Shown here: positions 1 through 12,700 of the stretch, piece after piece
Numbering within the stretch: position 1 is the stretch's first letter
How the letters are laid out: each line of letters starts with the position of its first letter
Assembly: GCF_019393635.1 (NCBI RefSeq)
Contig: NC_057861.1
Coordinates: 59,318,532 to 59,382,531, forward strand
Origin: Dromiciops gliroides
Taxonomy: Eukaryota; Chordata; Mammalia; Microbiotheria; Microbiotheriidae
Length of the DNA: 64,000 nt
Direction: 5' to 3'
The notes under the pieces: model-generated
The model's database searches: none
Told to the model about the DNA's origin: nothing
Seen by the model: only the letters and a program-made list of their open reading frames with translations
Made by a program: the position numbers and the translations under genes

Positions 1-344
1 AAATAAATGCTTGTTAATTGCACCATGATTAATATTTATGTACCTTATATTACAGCCAAACATGATATGGCCTGTACTTTTCCACCATTAGGCTTTTACT
101 TATGGTATTTACTTATGACTGGAATGTTTCCTCCTTCTTGTTTGTCTGTTGAACTACATTCAGATCCCACCTCCCCCGAAAGTCATTACCATCAGTAATG
201 ACTTTCCCTTTCAGACCCTTTGTATTGTTTTCTTGCCACATCAATTATGCACTTATTATGTATGATTTTATTTTAGAGGTTTGTAGGACTGCTTGCCTTC
301 TGAAAGTGGAGACTGGTAATTGACCACTCCCTCTCTTTTTATGC

Positions 345-497
345 ATGGTACAGTGGAAAGAGTACGGTCTCTGTCAGACAGCCTGGGTTCAAATCCTCCC
401 TCTGGCCCTTCCCCTCCTTGGGCTTCAGTTTCTTTCTCTGGAAAATGAGGGAGTTGGACCAGATGACTTCTGAGGTTCCTTCCAGCTCTAGAGCTAT
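345..497 (+). repeat. MIR/THER1-type CORE-SINE
   Basis: tRNA-like head (GTACAGTGGAAAGAGTA, GGGTTCAAATCC) followed by a MIR-like CORE ending in CAGTTTCTTTCTCTGGAAAATG. Diverged, so old. Confidence 0.7.
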
Positions 498-714
498 TTT
501 ATATAAAAGGATTAAATTAAAGTTTTCTTTGCTAAGCCAATTATTGAATATATGAGGGGCCTAAGGGAGTCAGATGGACTAAAAGAATCTGGGGCTAAGA
601 TATAAAAGAGAAGGCAGAGCCCATTCCTGCTCTGAGCTGAGGTAACACTTCAGCTGAGGATTCCAGGTGAAACCCAGAAGGGAGTTTTACAGGAAGCCTT
701 TCCAAATCCCTCTT

Positions 715-881
715 TTTTTTTTTTTTTAATTTTTAAATTTTTTTTAGGGAGGCAATTGGGGTTAAGTGACTTGCCCAGGGTCACACAGCTAGTAAGTCTT
801 AAGTGTCTGAGGCTGGATTTGAACTCAGGTACTCCCGACTCCAAGGCCAGTGCTCTATCCACTGCGCCACCTAGCTGCCCT
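715..881 (-). repeat. WSINE1-like SINE
   Basis: Full-length antisense copy with poly(T) at its left end. Flanked by a 16-bp direct repeat TTTCCAAATCCCTCTT at 699-714 and 882-897, so the insertion is well bounded and fairly young. Confidence 0.95.
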
Positions 882-1063
882 TTTCCAAATCCCTCTTAAT
901 GTTAGTGTCTTCCCTCTGTTAAATATTTCCGTTTGCTTTATTGTTTGATTTGTATATAATTTGTTCGCATATTGTCTCCCCTATAGATTGTAAGCTCCTT
1001 GAAGGTATGGATTGCTTTTGCCTCTTTTTGTATCCCCTTAATTTAGCACTGTGCCTGTCACAT

Positions 1064-1310
1064 GTTGTTGCTTAGTTGCGTGCAGTGGTATCCAACTCTT
1101 TGTGACCTACTTGGAGTTTTTGAGGCAAAGATTCTGGAGTGGTTTGCCATTTCCTTCTCCAGCTCATTTTACAGTTGAGGAAACTGAAGCAAACAGTGAC
1201 TTGTTTAGGGTCACACAGCTAATAATGGTGTGAGGATGGATTTGAACTCAGGAAGATGAGTCTTCTTGGCTCCAGGTCTGGCACTCTATTCACTTTACCA
1301 CCTGGCCAAC
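1064..1310 (-). repeat. Mar1-type CORE-SINE
   Basis: Antisense copy: TGTTGTTG tail, TGGTTTGCCATTTCCTTC, CAGCTCATTTTACAG, GGTCACACAGCTA, then the tRNA-derived end. Flanks share GTGCCTGKCACAT-like sequence, a likely target duplication. Confidence 0.85.
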
Positions 1311-1460
1311 CAATACATAAGTGCCTGGCACATAGTAGAAAGGTAGGACCCTTATATATCCAATAATTGGCTTAGTCAAGAAAACTTTAATTTAATCCCT
1401 TCTATATAAAATTAGTACTTATTGTAGACTGGACACTGAGAAGACATGAGATAAAAATGT

Positions 1461-1610
1461 TTGTTGTTTGTTTTTGTGGGGCAATGAGAGTCAAGTGACT
1501 TGCCCAGGGTCACACAGCTAGTAAGTGTCAAGTGTCTGAGGCCAGATTTGAACTCAGGTCCTCCTGAATCCAGGGCCAGTACTTTATCCACTGTGCCACC
1601 TAGCTGCCCT
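1461..1610 (-). repeat. WSINE1-like SINE
   Basis: Antisense copy, subtype with GGGGCAATGAG and TCCTGAATCCAGG. T-rich tail TTGTTGTTTGTTTTTG on the left. Confidence 0.92.
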
Positions 1611-1686
1611 TCCATAAGTGAGAAAAATGACTAGTTCTTGCCATCAAGGCAAGAGATGGAGAGACATGTTGGGGACAGGGAGTACA

Positions 1687-1733
1687 CTGGAGAAGGAAAT
1701 AGCAAACCACTCCAGTATCTTTGCCAAGAAAAC
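1687..1733 (+). repeat. Mar1 SINE fragment
   Basis: Only the internal piece CTGGAGAAGGAAATAGCAAA to GCCAAGAAAACC is recognisable. Confidence 0.55.
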
Positions 1734-1859
1734 CTAAGCATTTCCATCTTCCTTGCTTTAGAACCCACCTATATGTGTTGTTTCCCAGCATTAAAATCTA
1801 AACTCGCTTTTATAGAATGAAGAGCTTGTTATATTGTGGAGAGGTGGGAGGGGAGGATT

Positions 1860-2830
1860 TTTTTTTTCCATTTTCTTGGAAAACAATGTCACTCTAGGAA
1901 AATGGGAAATATATGCATAATACCCCCAGTATGCCAACACTTATTTCTTACTTGAATGCTCAGAGTTTACAAAGTTGAGGAAGAAAGTAAGTTTTATTGA
2001 CTGATCAATGGAAACCCTTGGAAAATGCTCTAAGTTGCAAGGGAGGGGGGATAGGGGTGGGGAATTTATAAATTCCCAGTCACCTAGAGTTCTGAATAGG
2101 CAGGGTGATAAATAATAGCTGATCCTTTTACAAGGCTTTATGGTTTGCAAAGTGATTTTATCTATCATCTCAGTTGAAATCATTACTATTAAGCAGGTTT
2201 TCTCCCCTTGTAATTCTTGAGTGTTCATGGTGAAGACCCATAAATCTGCAGTCCTGCAGTTCCTAGTTATTACCAGCAGGTGACGTCAGGAGCTATTCTC
2301 CAAGATTGTGCCTCCTGCAAATCCCCTTCACAGCAACCAGCAGGTGTTATCAGGCACTCCTTTCTACTTTCGCCCCTTCTCTGGTTCTTTATGCCAGGAG
2401 CTCCAGGTATGACTTCAGGCATGGATGTAGAAATTCAGATAAGAAGGCAAATACAGTGACAACACACCTTAATATCCTTTCACCCTGACACCTGGGAGAG
2501 ATGTTTTCTACTTCAGGAAGCAGTCTTCATACCCCCACTATTTTGGAAACCAACAGAACAGGATCCTTTCGCCCTAATTATCTCCCATTGTAACCTAGGT
2601 AAGAAGTGAGATCCTCTTATAAGAGGGGGGATTGATGAAAGAACTTCCCCCCATCAATATGAGAAACTTACCTCCCTATAGAAGGTTCTGTCCACTTATT
2701 AAAAGGACAAAGAAAACTCCAGATTATCACCCAAAGACTGAAGCTCTCCTAGGAGAGATTGGCTGGTTTTGGAGTCACCCTTTGGTCTCATTGTGGGCTA
2801 GATTTCAGTGACTGGGGTCGTCTCCAAGAT
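1860..2830. other. no gene recognised
   Basis: Unique-looking A/T-rich sequence. No frame above 95 codons and no resemblance to a known protein. Part of 2220-2830 could be a very old repeat, but I cannot classify it. Confidence 0.4.
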
Positions 2831-2837
2831 ATTTAAT

Positions 2838-3083
2838 TAACTAAGGACTTGGGTCCAGAGTCAGGAAGACCTGAATTCAAATCTGGCCTCATATACTTTT
2901 ACTAGCTCTGTGATCCTGGACAAGTCACTTAAACCTGTTTCCCCCCAGTTTCCTCAAGTATAAAATGGGGAGAAGGAAGTGGCAAACCACTCCAGTATCT
3001 CTGCCAAGAAAACCCCAAATGGGGTCATGAAGAGTCAAACTGAAAGAGTCAGACTGAAAAACAAGTGAACAACAAGAACAAAA
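2838..3083 (+). repeat. Mar1-type CORE-SINE
   Basis: Sense copy, head diverged, body GAGTCAGGAAGACCTGAATTC, tail GCCAAGAAAACCCCAAATGG and GTGAACAACAAGAACAAAA. Confidence 0.85.
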
Positions 3084-3341
3084 GAATTCGGGAAGATATA
3101 GTCTTGTCAGAGGAGCCACCCCTTGGTGAGGATCTATAAAAGAAAGCCAAGTAACCAGAGCTTACTGATGGAAGCCAAGGGAATAAGCTTTATACAGCAC
3201 TTACTACGTGCTTGACATTTTGTTTAATAAATATTAATCTTATTAGATCCTCACAACAACTCTGATAGATAAGGCTTATCTTCATTTTACTGAAGTTGAG
3301 AAAACTGAAACAGGAGACTTTTTAAAAAAAAGTGATTTGTT

Positions 3342-3501
3342 ATGGGGCAGTTAGGTGGCATAGTGGATAAAGCACTGGCCTGGATTCAGGAGGACCTGAG
3401 TTCAAATCCGGCCTCAGACACTTGACACTTACTAGCTGTGTGACCCTGGGCAAGTCACTTAACCTTCATTGCCCTGCAAAAAAACATAAAAAAACAAACA
3501 T
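3342..3501 (+). repeat. WSINE1-like SINE
   Basis: Sense copy of the GGATTCAGGAGGACC / CATTGCCCTGC subtype. Direct repeats AAAAGTGATTTGTT at 3328-3341 and 3502-3515. Confidence 0.94.
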
Positions 3502-3950
3502 AAAAGTGATTTGTTGAGGGTCACATAACTTGTAAGTGTGTAAAGATGAATTTGAATTTAGCAGAGTGAACCTGGCTTCTGGGAGGACAGGGAGTGAGAT
3601 ACATGTGCATCTATATGCTCTCTCCTTCCCAGGAATGGCTTTCTTGGTGCAGAAGCGTATGGCACTTGCTAAGACTATCCCAGTGAGCAATTAAGCCCAA
3701 GAGATTATAGTCCCCAGGCTGTGGAAGAATAGCAAGAGTTCCTGCAAAAGCAAAGGGAAAAGTTCATAGATGTTGTTCCTGAACCCAAGTTGAGTGCGAA
3801 GGAGAAGGAAAAATCTTGATTTCCTAAGCAGTATGATGCCTGAATCTAGATTTCAAGAAGAGAAGAGAGATTTCTTGGGCAGTGGCAGCCTTGGGGATTA
3901 CTTCTTGAGCAACTCCAAGTTTGAGAATTCAGGGATGAAAGTGAGGGGGG

Positions 3951-4157
<207 letters not shown>

Positions 4158-4295
4158 GGACTATGGGAGATAGAAGAGGATTTCCCAAGTGAACCCTGTA
4201 TTTGGAGGAACCATAAGGGAGGAACATAAGGGTTAAAATCTCAACAAAGGGAGCAAGAAATTGGAACCTTCCCTCCCATTACTATTAGAGGGCAT

Positions 4296-4351
4296 TTTTT
4301 TTGTTGTTGTTGGGGCAATGAGGGTTAAGTGACTTGCCCAGGGTCACACAT
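4296..4351 (-). repeat. WSINE1-like SINE, 3' fragment
   Basis: Tail and GGGGCAATGAGGGTTAAGTG to GGTCACACA only; the head is missing and ATTACTCCATTACT follows. Confidence 0.8.
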
Positions 4352-4749
4352 TACTCCATTACTCCTCCATTACTATTAAAATGAGTAATTCAAACAGTTC
4401 AGGTCTAATGGGAAGGTGGTTGCATATCTAGCAGCCCTAAATTGTTTTTGGCTTCTGGAATTTCCTATGTGTGGGGGAGCTGGGGTGCCCCCTACCTACC
4501 CTGGGATCTATGACCATTGCTCCTACATGGCAGTGGGCTCATATATTTCTAGGCAAGCCTGACCTAGATTCTGGGTTCCTGGTTACCTTTCATGTTTTGT
4601 TTTTTCCCCCACCTGAGTATAGGCGACCAAACAATGCTTGAGGGGTGGATTTTTTGGAGTGATTATCCTGAGAGTTTGGGAGTTCTTGGGTTCCTCAGTT
4701 GGTGCTGGTTGAACTTCAGGAAGATTCCTCTAGAAGCCACTGTAATGTT

Positions 4750-4895
4750 GTTTTTTTTTTTCCGGGGCAATGGGGGTTAAGTGACTTGCCCAGGGTCACA
4801 CAGCTAGTAAGTGTCAAGTGTCTGAGGCCAGATTTGAACCCAGGTACTCCTGAATCCAGGGCCGGTGCTTTATCCACTGTGCCACCTAGCTGCCC
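4750..4895 (-). repeat. WSINE1-like SINE
   Basis: Full antisense copy with direct repeats CACTGTAATGTT at 4738-4749 and 4896-4907. Confidence 0.95.
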
Positions 4896-5654
4896 CACTG
4901 TAATGTTTTTCAAAGGAGAAGATAACTCCTAGCATGAGGATAAGCTCAAGCCTCAGCCTGGTTTCCCAGAAGACATCAATCTGGAGGGAGCTGTTTGTAT
5001 AGTACAGAGTCATGGTGAAGGTAAAATGCCTATTCAACAATATCACAAAAAGTTCCTTGTCTTAACATTTGAAGTATCATCCTCCTGGAAGAGCAGTAGT
5101 AATTGTAAGTGATTTCATGGTTGCTATTGTCGATTCATGATTGTGAGTTTTGTGTTTTAAACATTTCTTTTGAGTGGAAGAAATAAATAGCTGTCCTATA
5201 CCTGATCTTCATTGTACAGAGTACCTTTCATTGACCTTTTTCTGGATACCCCGGACATGATCCAAACTTTAGCTATAAGTGATTTTCCCTAGAGCTATAG
5301 GGTGGCAATGACTAGAGCCGGAGTGGACCAGAAAATTAGCCTTACCTCTCTTTTTAAGGTTTGGGCTTCCCTATGACTGAATCCAGTCTGTATGCATGGG
5401 TCCAGAGCAAGAGAGGAGGCCTTTTGGAGGTAGAGGGACCAAGCAGCAGTCTTGTGTATTACTATATATATAGTAATGTATTTTGTCTTAGGCACAGGTA
5501 ATCTGAATACTCATTGACCTCAAGGACAAAAGGGAACAGAAACTCATGTCAAGTATATAATAAACACAGTATATAGAAGGCATAGGGCTGGAAGGGACCT
5601 TAAAACACACAACATGAAATCTCAGATCTGGGAGGGATCTTAGACCAAAGCTTC

Positions 5655-5815
5655 TTAAACTATGGGTCATGACCCCATATGGGGTCATGCAACTGAATGT
5701 GGGAGGTCTTGAAAAATTTATGTATGAATGTTTTATATCCTTATGTACCCGGGGGTCACATAAACATTTCTCAGGTGAAAAGCAGTTGTGAATGGAAAAA
5801 GTTTAAGAAGCCCTG
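5655..5815. mobile_element. hAT-like non-autonomous DNA transposon with central palindrome near one end
   Basis: Terminal inverted repeats: GCTTCTTAAACTATGG on the left, AAAGTTTAAGAAGCCC on the right. A perfect 22-bp palindrome (5668-5689, centre CCCATATGGG) sits just inside the left end. No coding sequence. Family placement is inference. Confidence 0.6.
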
Positions 5816-5876
5816 TCTTAGTCCATAGGTCATGGAATGCCAGAGCTGTGAGTGATCTTAGAGATCATCCAATCTA

Positions 5877-6074
5877 GAGATTCTTAACCTGGGGTTCATG
5901 AATTTATTTTAAAAATATTTTGATAATTACATTTAAATAGAATCGGTTTCTTTTCTAATCCTATCTCCTTTATTTTATGCATTTAAAAATATGATTCTTC
6001 TCATTCTGAGAAGGGGTCCTTAGGCTTTTCAGACTTTTAGTGGGGTCAAGGACATAAACAAGATTGAGAACCTC
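5877..6074. mobile_element. hAT-like MITE (TTCTTAACC family)
   Basis: Inverted ends ATTCTTAACCTGGGG and TTGAGAACCTC around an A/T-rich core with TTTTATGCATTTAAAAATATG. Same family as copies at 7937, 9118, 14876 and 41549. Flanks CAATCTAG and TGATCTAG resemble an 8-bp duplication. Confidence 0.7.
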
Positions 6075-6095
6075 TGATCTAGTCTAACACTTTCT

Positions 6096-6246
6096 CTTTT
6101 TTTTTTTTTAAAGTGAGGCAATTGGGGTTAAGTGACTTGCCCAGGGTCACACAGCTAGTAAGTGTTAAGTGTCTGAGGCTGTATTTGAACTGAGGTCCTC
6201 CTGACTCCAGGGTCAGTGCTCTATCCACTGCGCCACCTAGCTGTCC
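6096..6246 (-). repeat. WSINE1-like SINE
   Basis: Antisense copy of the CCAATTGCCTCAC subtype. Short flanking repeat TAACACT before the poly(T) and after CTGTCCC. Confidence 0.93.
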
Positions 6247-6693
6247 CCTAACACTCTTTACAGATTAGAAAACTGAGTCCCAGAGAGGGAATGAAATTTG
6301 CTCCAGGTCACAGGTAATTAGTGGCAGAACCAGGATAAGAATTCAGGTCTTCTGCTTCCCAGTCCAGGCTCCAACATACTCCTCTGCCTACCATATACTC
6401 CCTGGATAGAGGGTGGGACTGCACATGATGGGCGGGAGGCAGCTTTGGGCTGTGCTCCATGAGAGGCTGTAATGTGAGTCCTGCTGAAGGTGGGGGCTGG
6501 GAGCAAAGGGAGGGCATAGGTGACTGATGCCAGATAGGGATTTTGCTTAAATACTCCTGGAGGTGATTTAGAAATTCTCATAGCTGTCAGGAGGCTGACT
6601 CCCTTATGCCAGGCTCCTGCCCCTGCTTTTAAAACCAAGTGACCGCTGCATTTAAGGGGAAAGCTATTAGGAGAACTGAGCCTGAATTTAGAC

Positions 6694-6744
6694 ATGGGCA
6701 ACAAACAGACAGTTTTCACTCCAGAACAGCTTGACGCATATCAG
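6694..6744 (+). CDS. CIB3: CIB3 coding exon 1
   Basis: Encodes residues 1-17, [17 protein letters not shown], and stops at a GTAAGA donor in phase 0. The start is fixed by identity to the CIB2/CIB3 N-terminus and by the Met-Gly myristoylation context. The preceding 60 bases carry a TTTTAAAA stretch (about 6627-6634) that could act as a weak TATA-like element; no CpG island is evident, in keeping with a tissue-restricted gene. The promoter assignment is inference. Confidence 0.93.
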
Positions 6745-9700
6745 GTAAGAACCTTGAGAAGGAGAAACAAGGACCTGCCATTTTTACCAAGTTTAGTTCA
6801 ACATAGTAAGTGTTCAACAAACTAAATGTGAGTCCTTTTGCTTGGTCCTGGAGAAACAAAGATGAAAAACGTCTATTTCCCTCAAGGATCTTACAATCTA
6901 ATAGGGGAATAGACAGGAATAACTATAAGACAAGTTAGAATGTGATAAGGGTATACAAGAGGTTAAATAAAAAAAAGATTAGAAATTTGGGTCAGGCAGG
7001 ATCACTTCAAGCTGGAGTGGTCAGAAAAGGCTTCAGGGATATTTAGTTTTTATTTTAAGAAAAGGAGGGATTCCTATCAGTAGAAGTGTGAGAAGGTTCA
7101 TCTCTTCCAGTTACTGAGGATGGTTTGCAAATGCATGCAGACAGGAAAGGACAGGATGGGAAGGATGAGACTGAGGAATATTGAGTTCTGTAGTTTGCCT
7201 GGAATATAGAGTGGTCATGCTCGATCAGGTTGGAAAAGTCCATTGGAACTGGATTATGGAGGGCCTTGAATACTAAATCAGGGAGTTTGGATTTTCTCTT
7301 GCCGGCAATAGGGAGCCATGGAAGGGTTTTGAACAGGGTTTAGACCTGGGCTTTGGGGAGATTATTCTAGAAGCATGTGAAGGACAGACTGGAAAGGGGA
7401 GAATTCTAGGGATCTGAGAGGGGTGACTTATGCTTTGGCCATGTGTCTCTTTTTGACTGCTTTTACTGCTACATCTTGGATTATAGCTATTGCACTCAGT
7501 GATTTGTGTGGTGCTGAAACAATTCTACCAGAAATTCAGGTGGTTGAGGAAAAATACTAGTCTGAATGGTTGATTCATGTTGTAGTTTTCAGGCCCATGG
7601 GCAACTGACCTTCCTTCTGATTAGCCAACTGTGTTCATGAAGAAGTCCAAGGGGGATCTCATCACCCTTATAAAAAAGGCATATTTATGGCACAAATGGG
7701 AGGATCTTTGCTATTTCCCTGCTTTTGGGGGAAATGGGGCAGAGGAAGCTTTGACAACTCAACATTCTCTAGTCTCCTTTCTTTGCAGGACTGCACTTTC
7801 TTCACAAGGAAAGAAATTCTGAGGTAAGTCTCTTCTGGGACCCAGCCCACCATCACTGGGAAAGTTCAAGCCAAGGGTGGATGCCTATAGGGTCACAGGA
7901 TTTGAGTTTAAAGGGATTTCAGAGATCTTAAAGTCCAGGGGTTCTTAACCTAGGATTTCAGGGTAGTCTGTGAAGCTGGATGAGAAAAGATTCTTCTTTT
8001 ATTTTCAAAACCTTTTGGTTTCTTTTGTCATCCTCTGGATTTTATCTTATGCATTTAAAAACATGATTCTGAGAAGGGGTCCATAGGAGCCTATGAACCT
8101 CCCCCCCCAAAAAAAGGTTAAGAACTCCTAAGCTAGTCCAACTTTGTCATTTTACAAATGAGGAAACTGAGGTCTATATTTAAGGAATTTGCCTAAATTC
8201 ATACAGCAAGTAGCAGAATTGGTATTTGAACCCAGATACTGCGACCACAAATCCAATATTGCTCAGAACACAGTATCAGGGGCAAGGCCACCAGATAGCA
8301 AAGCAATGAAACTGACAGTTTGTCTTCAGGACAGGGATGTAAGGAATTATTTTATTGTACTCTCTCAAAAGAGAGCCAGAATCCTGAGAAATGGAGGGGA
8401 AGTAGAGCATCCTCTCTTCTTTCTACCACAGTCACTGGCGGGCTGACCTGTCATTTGGTATCGTTAGGTCAGTTCGTCAGGATTATCATAGGATCACTGC
8501 TTTGGCTGGATGCTGATTGACATCTCAGCCAGTCAGACTTCTTGCTCTCTCCTTTCCCCCCACTACCTGTATACGAATGGCCCTAACAGTAGGAAGTACA
8601 TCATGTTTTCTCTTCCTCGCCCTTGTCAAAACCTGTCTCCCACAGCCTTCACTCAGACTAAAGTACAAAGGACTAGGAACGATTGGGGATAGGTTTGTTC
8701 TGTGTGGTCCCAGGAAGCAGGGCCAGGAACAGCAGATGGAAATTGCAAAGAGGCAAGTTTAGGTTTGATGTCAGGAAAAGCTGCCCAGCAATTAGAGCTA
8801 TCCCGGGGTATAATGAGCTGCCCAAGATGCTGCAGGTTCCCCCTCGATGGAGGACTTCAGGCAAAGGCTGCATAACCAACTTGTTGGATAGGTTATATCG
8901 GACGTTCCTTCATGCTTAGGTTAGGCTACATGGCTGGGGAGTTCCCTTCTAACTGTCAAATTCTGTGATTCTGTAATTGATAGCTTTAAGGATGAGCCCT
9001 GGCAGGACAGTGGGGAAAGTAGTGGTGGATTGAAACAGAGATCAAAGAAGGAATGCAATTTAAAAGGGAGATACTAGGATTTAGAGCAGGGAGGAGGTTT
9101 AGGGATTATCTGGTTCAGAGGTTCTTATCTTGGTATCTGTAAACATTAAAGAAAAAGTTTGATAACTGTTTCAATACAGGATGCTCCCAAAGTCTTAGTT
9201 TTAAACCATAATAGCTTAAAACCCCATGGTTTTTAAGTTATGAAAGTTGAAACCTTAGTTTAAAAGTCTTACTTTTAAGCTTTAACAGATAAAAACTACA
9301 GAGCTTCAAGCTGTTGAAATTGAAAATTAAGACTCTTGGGTCACTCTTTGTAATTGGTTTTCTTTGTAATCCTGTGTTTCATTTTATGCATTATTTCAAA
9401 AAGCTTCACCAGACTGCAAAAGGAATCTATGACATAAAAAGCAAGAACCACTATCTAGTTCAACTCCCTTATGTTAGAGATGGAGAAATGTAGGCTCAGA
9501 GATGGTAGGTCTTAGCTAGTAAGTGGAGGAGGATGGAGGATTTGTGGGAGTGTGTGCTTAGCACAGAGTAGTTTAGTAGAAAGAGGATTGTATTTGGAGT
9601 CTGGAGACTTAGGTCCAAATCCTGGTTCTTATACTATCTGTGTGACCTCAAGGTCACAAAAAGCAAAGCATTTCATAACTTTAGGTCTCAGTTTCCTGAT

Positions 9701-12700
9701 CTATAAAGTGGGGATAATAATATTGTTCTCCAAAGAATTGCTTCAAGGAGAGTGCTTTGTAAACTGTAAAGCCCTAGAGAAATGCCAGATGTTGTCTTTA
9801 AGGTGCTAAGTAAAGAACATCTGGGGTGAGATTCCAGGCAGGCTTATTAGGATCTTGGCCTTTGTGAGGTTGAGAGGTGGGGAAAGGGAGAAAGAGATAT
9901 GTGTTAGGGTCTGCAAGAGAGAAGGCAAGTCCCTGCATTTCTTCCACAGTATTTAGAAGTATCTGAGCATAACCTCAGAGCAGTTATTGGTTAGTATGAA
10001 GGTAAAGAAAATAACTTGGGAGTAGTTATTGAGAGATTAGAAGAACTGGAGATTGTGGTGTGTCATGGCTGGTGACCCAGTGAGAGTGGAGAGTCAGAAA
10101 AGAATGTTTGAGGCTATTTGGTGGGAAGGAAGTTTCAGTGGTTGTTGGTGAAAGATTTAATAATAATAATGATAATAATAACAGCAACAACAATAGCACT
10201 TATCTAGCACTATGTGTAATCTTGCTTGGTGGTGCATTGGATAGAGTATTTAAAGTTGGGAAGATCTGAGTTCACATCTGGCTTTAGCCACTAGCTGCGT
10301 GATCCTTGCCAAGTCTATCTACCATTCTACAATCTACCATTCTCAGTTTCCTTATGTGGATAATAACAACACCTGCCTCCCAGGGTTGTTGTGAAAATCA
10401 GATGAGATGATATTCACAAAATAAGGCTTTGGTAAACCACTATTATTATTAGCCACTATTATTATCCTCCTATAACAACCCCGGCAATAAGCATTGATAT
10501 AGCCAGGCACTGTGCTAAGTGCTTCACAAATATTTTCTTATTTGAACTTCACAATTACCCTGTGAGGTAGATGCTGCTATTATCCCCATTTTATAGATGA
10601 GGAAACTGAGGCATGTAGTGGTTAAGTGACTTGCCAAGAGTCAAGAAACTAGTAAGTGTCTGAGGCTAGATTTGAATGCAAATCTTTCTAATTCTAGGGC
10701 AGCTAGGTGGCACACAGTGGATAAATTAGCATTAGGCCTGGAGTCAGGAAGACTCAACTTCCTGAATTCAAATTTGGCCTCAGATGCTTACTAGCTGTGT
10801 GACCCTGAGCAAGTCATTTAACCCTGTTTGCCTCAGTTTCTTCATTTGTAAAAATGATCTGGAGAAGGAAATGGCAAATCACTTCCAGTATCTTTGCCAA
10901 GAAACCCCCAAAATGGGATCATAAAGAGTTGAACATGATTGAAAAAATGACTCAACAACAACTTCCCTGACTTTAGGTTCTGTCTCACTATCAAATCCAT
11001 TACCTGACTGCCTCTCTCAGTGAATATCAAGGAAAGTGTGACTCTTGGGAGCTTCCCTTGTGCATTAGGAATTGGGTATGAGAAAGATGTGTGTAGGGCA
11101 GGGATGTGACTTAGTTTCTGGTACCCACTCCTAAATTCATGCAGCATATACCTATGTAGTTATAGGCCACGACATGATAAAAGTAATATTATGCTTTATA
11201 TATCAAATCTAAATCATGAGGCTGGACATAGTGCAGCCCAGTCAGCATCAACAATTAACCACAATGCTGTGCTAAATCCACATAATTTAGCATCTGATTT
11301 AAATTTTTTTTTTGTTTTGTTTTTTTGGTTTTGTTTTTAGTGAGGCAATTAGGGTTAAGTGACTTGCCCAGGGTCACACAGCTAGTGTTAAGTGTCTGAG
11401 GCCAGATTTGAACTCAGGTACTCCTGACTCCAGGGCCGGTGCTCTATCCTCTGTGCCACCTAGCTGCCCCCATCTGATTTAAATTTAATGGAATCGTTCC
11501 TTTATGTTAAGTCTAATCATTAATGTGCACAAATAAAGCATTTTCCTGAATAAAAAGGACTGGATCAGGAGAATGAGCTTCTGGTCTCCTTATGGTTTCT
11601 GTTTGGGAAAAGATTTCCTAGGACAGGGGATACCGTGACCAGACACACTTCAAACAACATTATATCATATTTCCTTTAGAACTTCATCATGTTAATTCTT
11701 TTTTTAAAGTAATAAACATTTTTATTTATAGTTTTAAGTCCCAGTTTTTATCCCTTCTCCCCGCAATCAGATATGGGTTATACATGTATGATTATGCAAA
11801 ACATGACCATAATTGTCATCCTGTACAACAAAACTTGAACAGGAGAAAAAAATGAAAGAAAGTGAAAAATAGCATGCTTCAGTCTGTTTTCCATAAATAT
11901 CACTTCTTTCTTTGGAGGTGGATAGTATGTTTCATCTGTAGTCCTTTGGGATTATCTTGGATCATTGTATTGTTGAGAATAATTAAGTCATTCACAGTTT
12001 TCCATCAAATGATAGTGCTGTCTATGTGCACAATATTTTCTTGATTCTGCTCACTTCACTATATACATCACCTCATACAAGTCTTTCTAGGTCTTTCTGA
12101 AATCATCCTGCTTGGGATTTCTTTTAGCAAAGTATTATTCCATTACAATCATATGCCACAGCTTGTTTAGTCATTCCCCAATTGATGGACATTCCTTTGA
12201 TTTCCAATTCTTTTTAAAAATTTTAAAATTTTGGGGTTTTTTTTGCTGGGCAGTGAGGGTTAAGTGACTTGCCCAGGGTCACACAGCTAACAAGTGTCAA
12301 GTGTCCAAGGCTGGATTTGAACTTTCACTGCGCCACCTAGCTGCCCCCTGATTTCCAATTCTTAGCCACCACAAAAAGAGCTGCTACAAATATTTTTGTA
12401 CAAATAGGTCTTTTTCTCTTATTGGGTTTGTCTTTGGGCTATAAACCTAGCAGTGATATTGCTGGATCAAAGGGTATGCACAGTTCTATAGCCCTTTGGG
12501 CATAGTTCCAAATTGCTTTCCAGAATGGTTGGATCTTTTCACAACTCCACCAACAGGGGATTAGCATCCTAGTTTTCCCACATCCCCTCCAACATCCAAT
12601 ATTTTCTGTTTTGGTTATATTTAGCATGCTAATTCTTCAAATTCCTTTAACATCCGAATCTTGCTGGCTGAGGGGTCCCCTACCCCTATTGCCAAAATGT

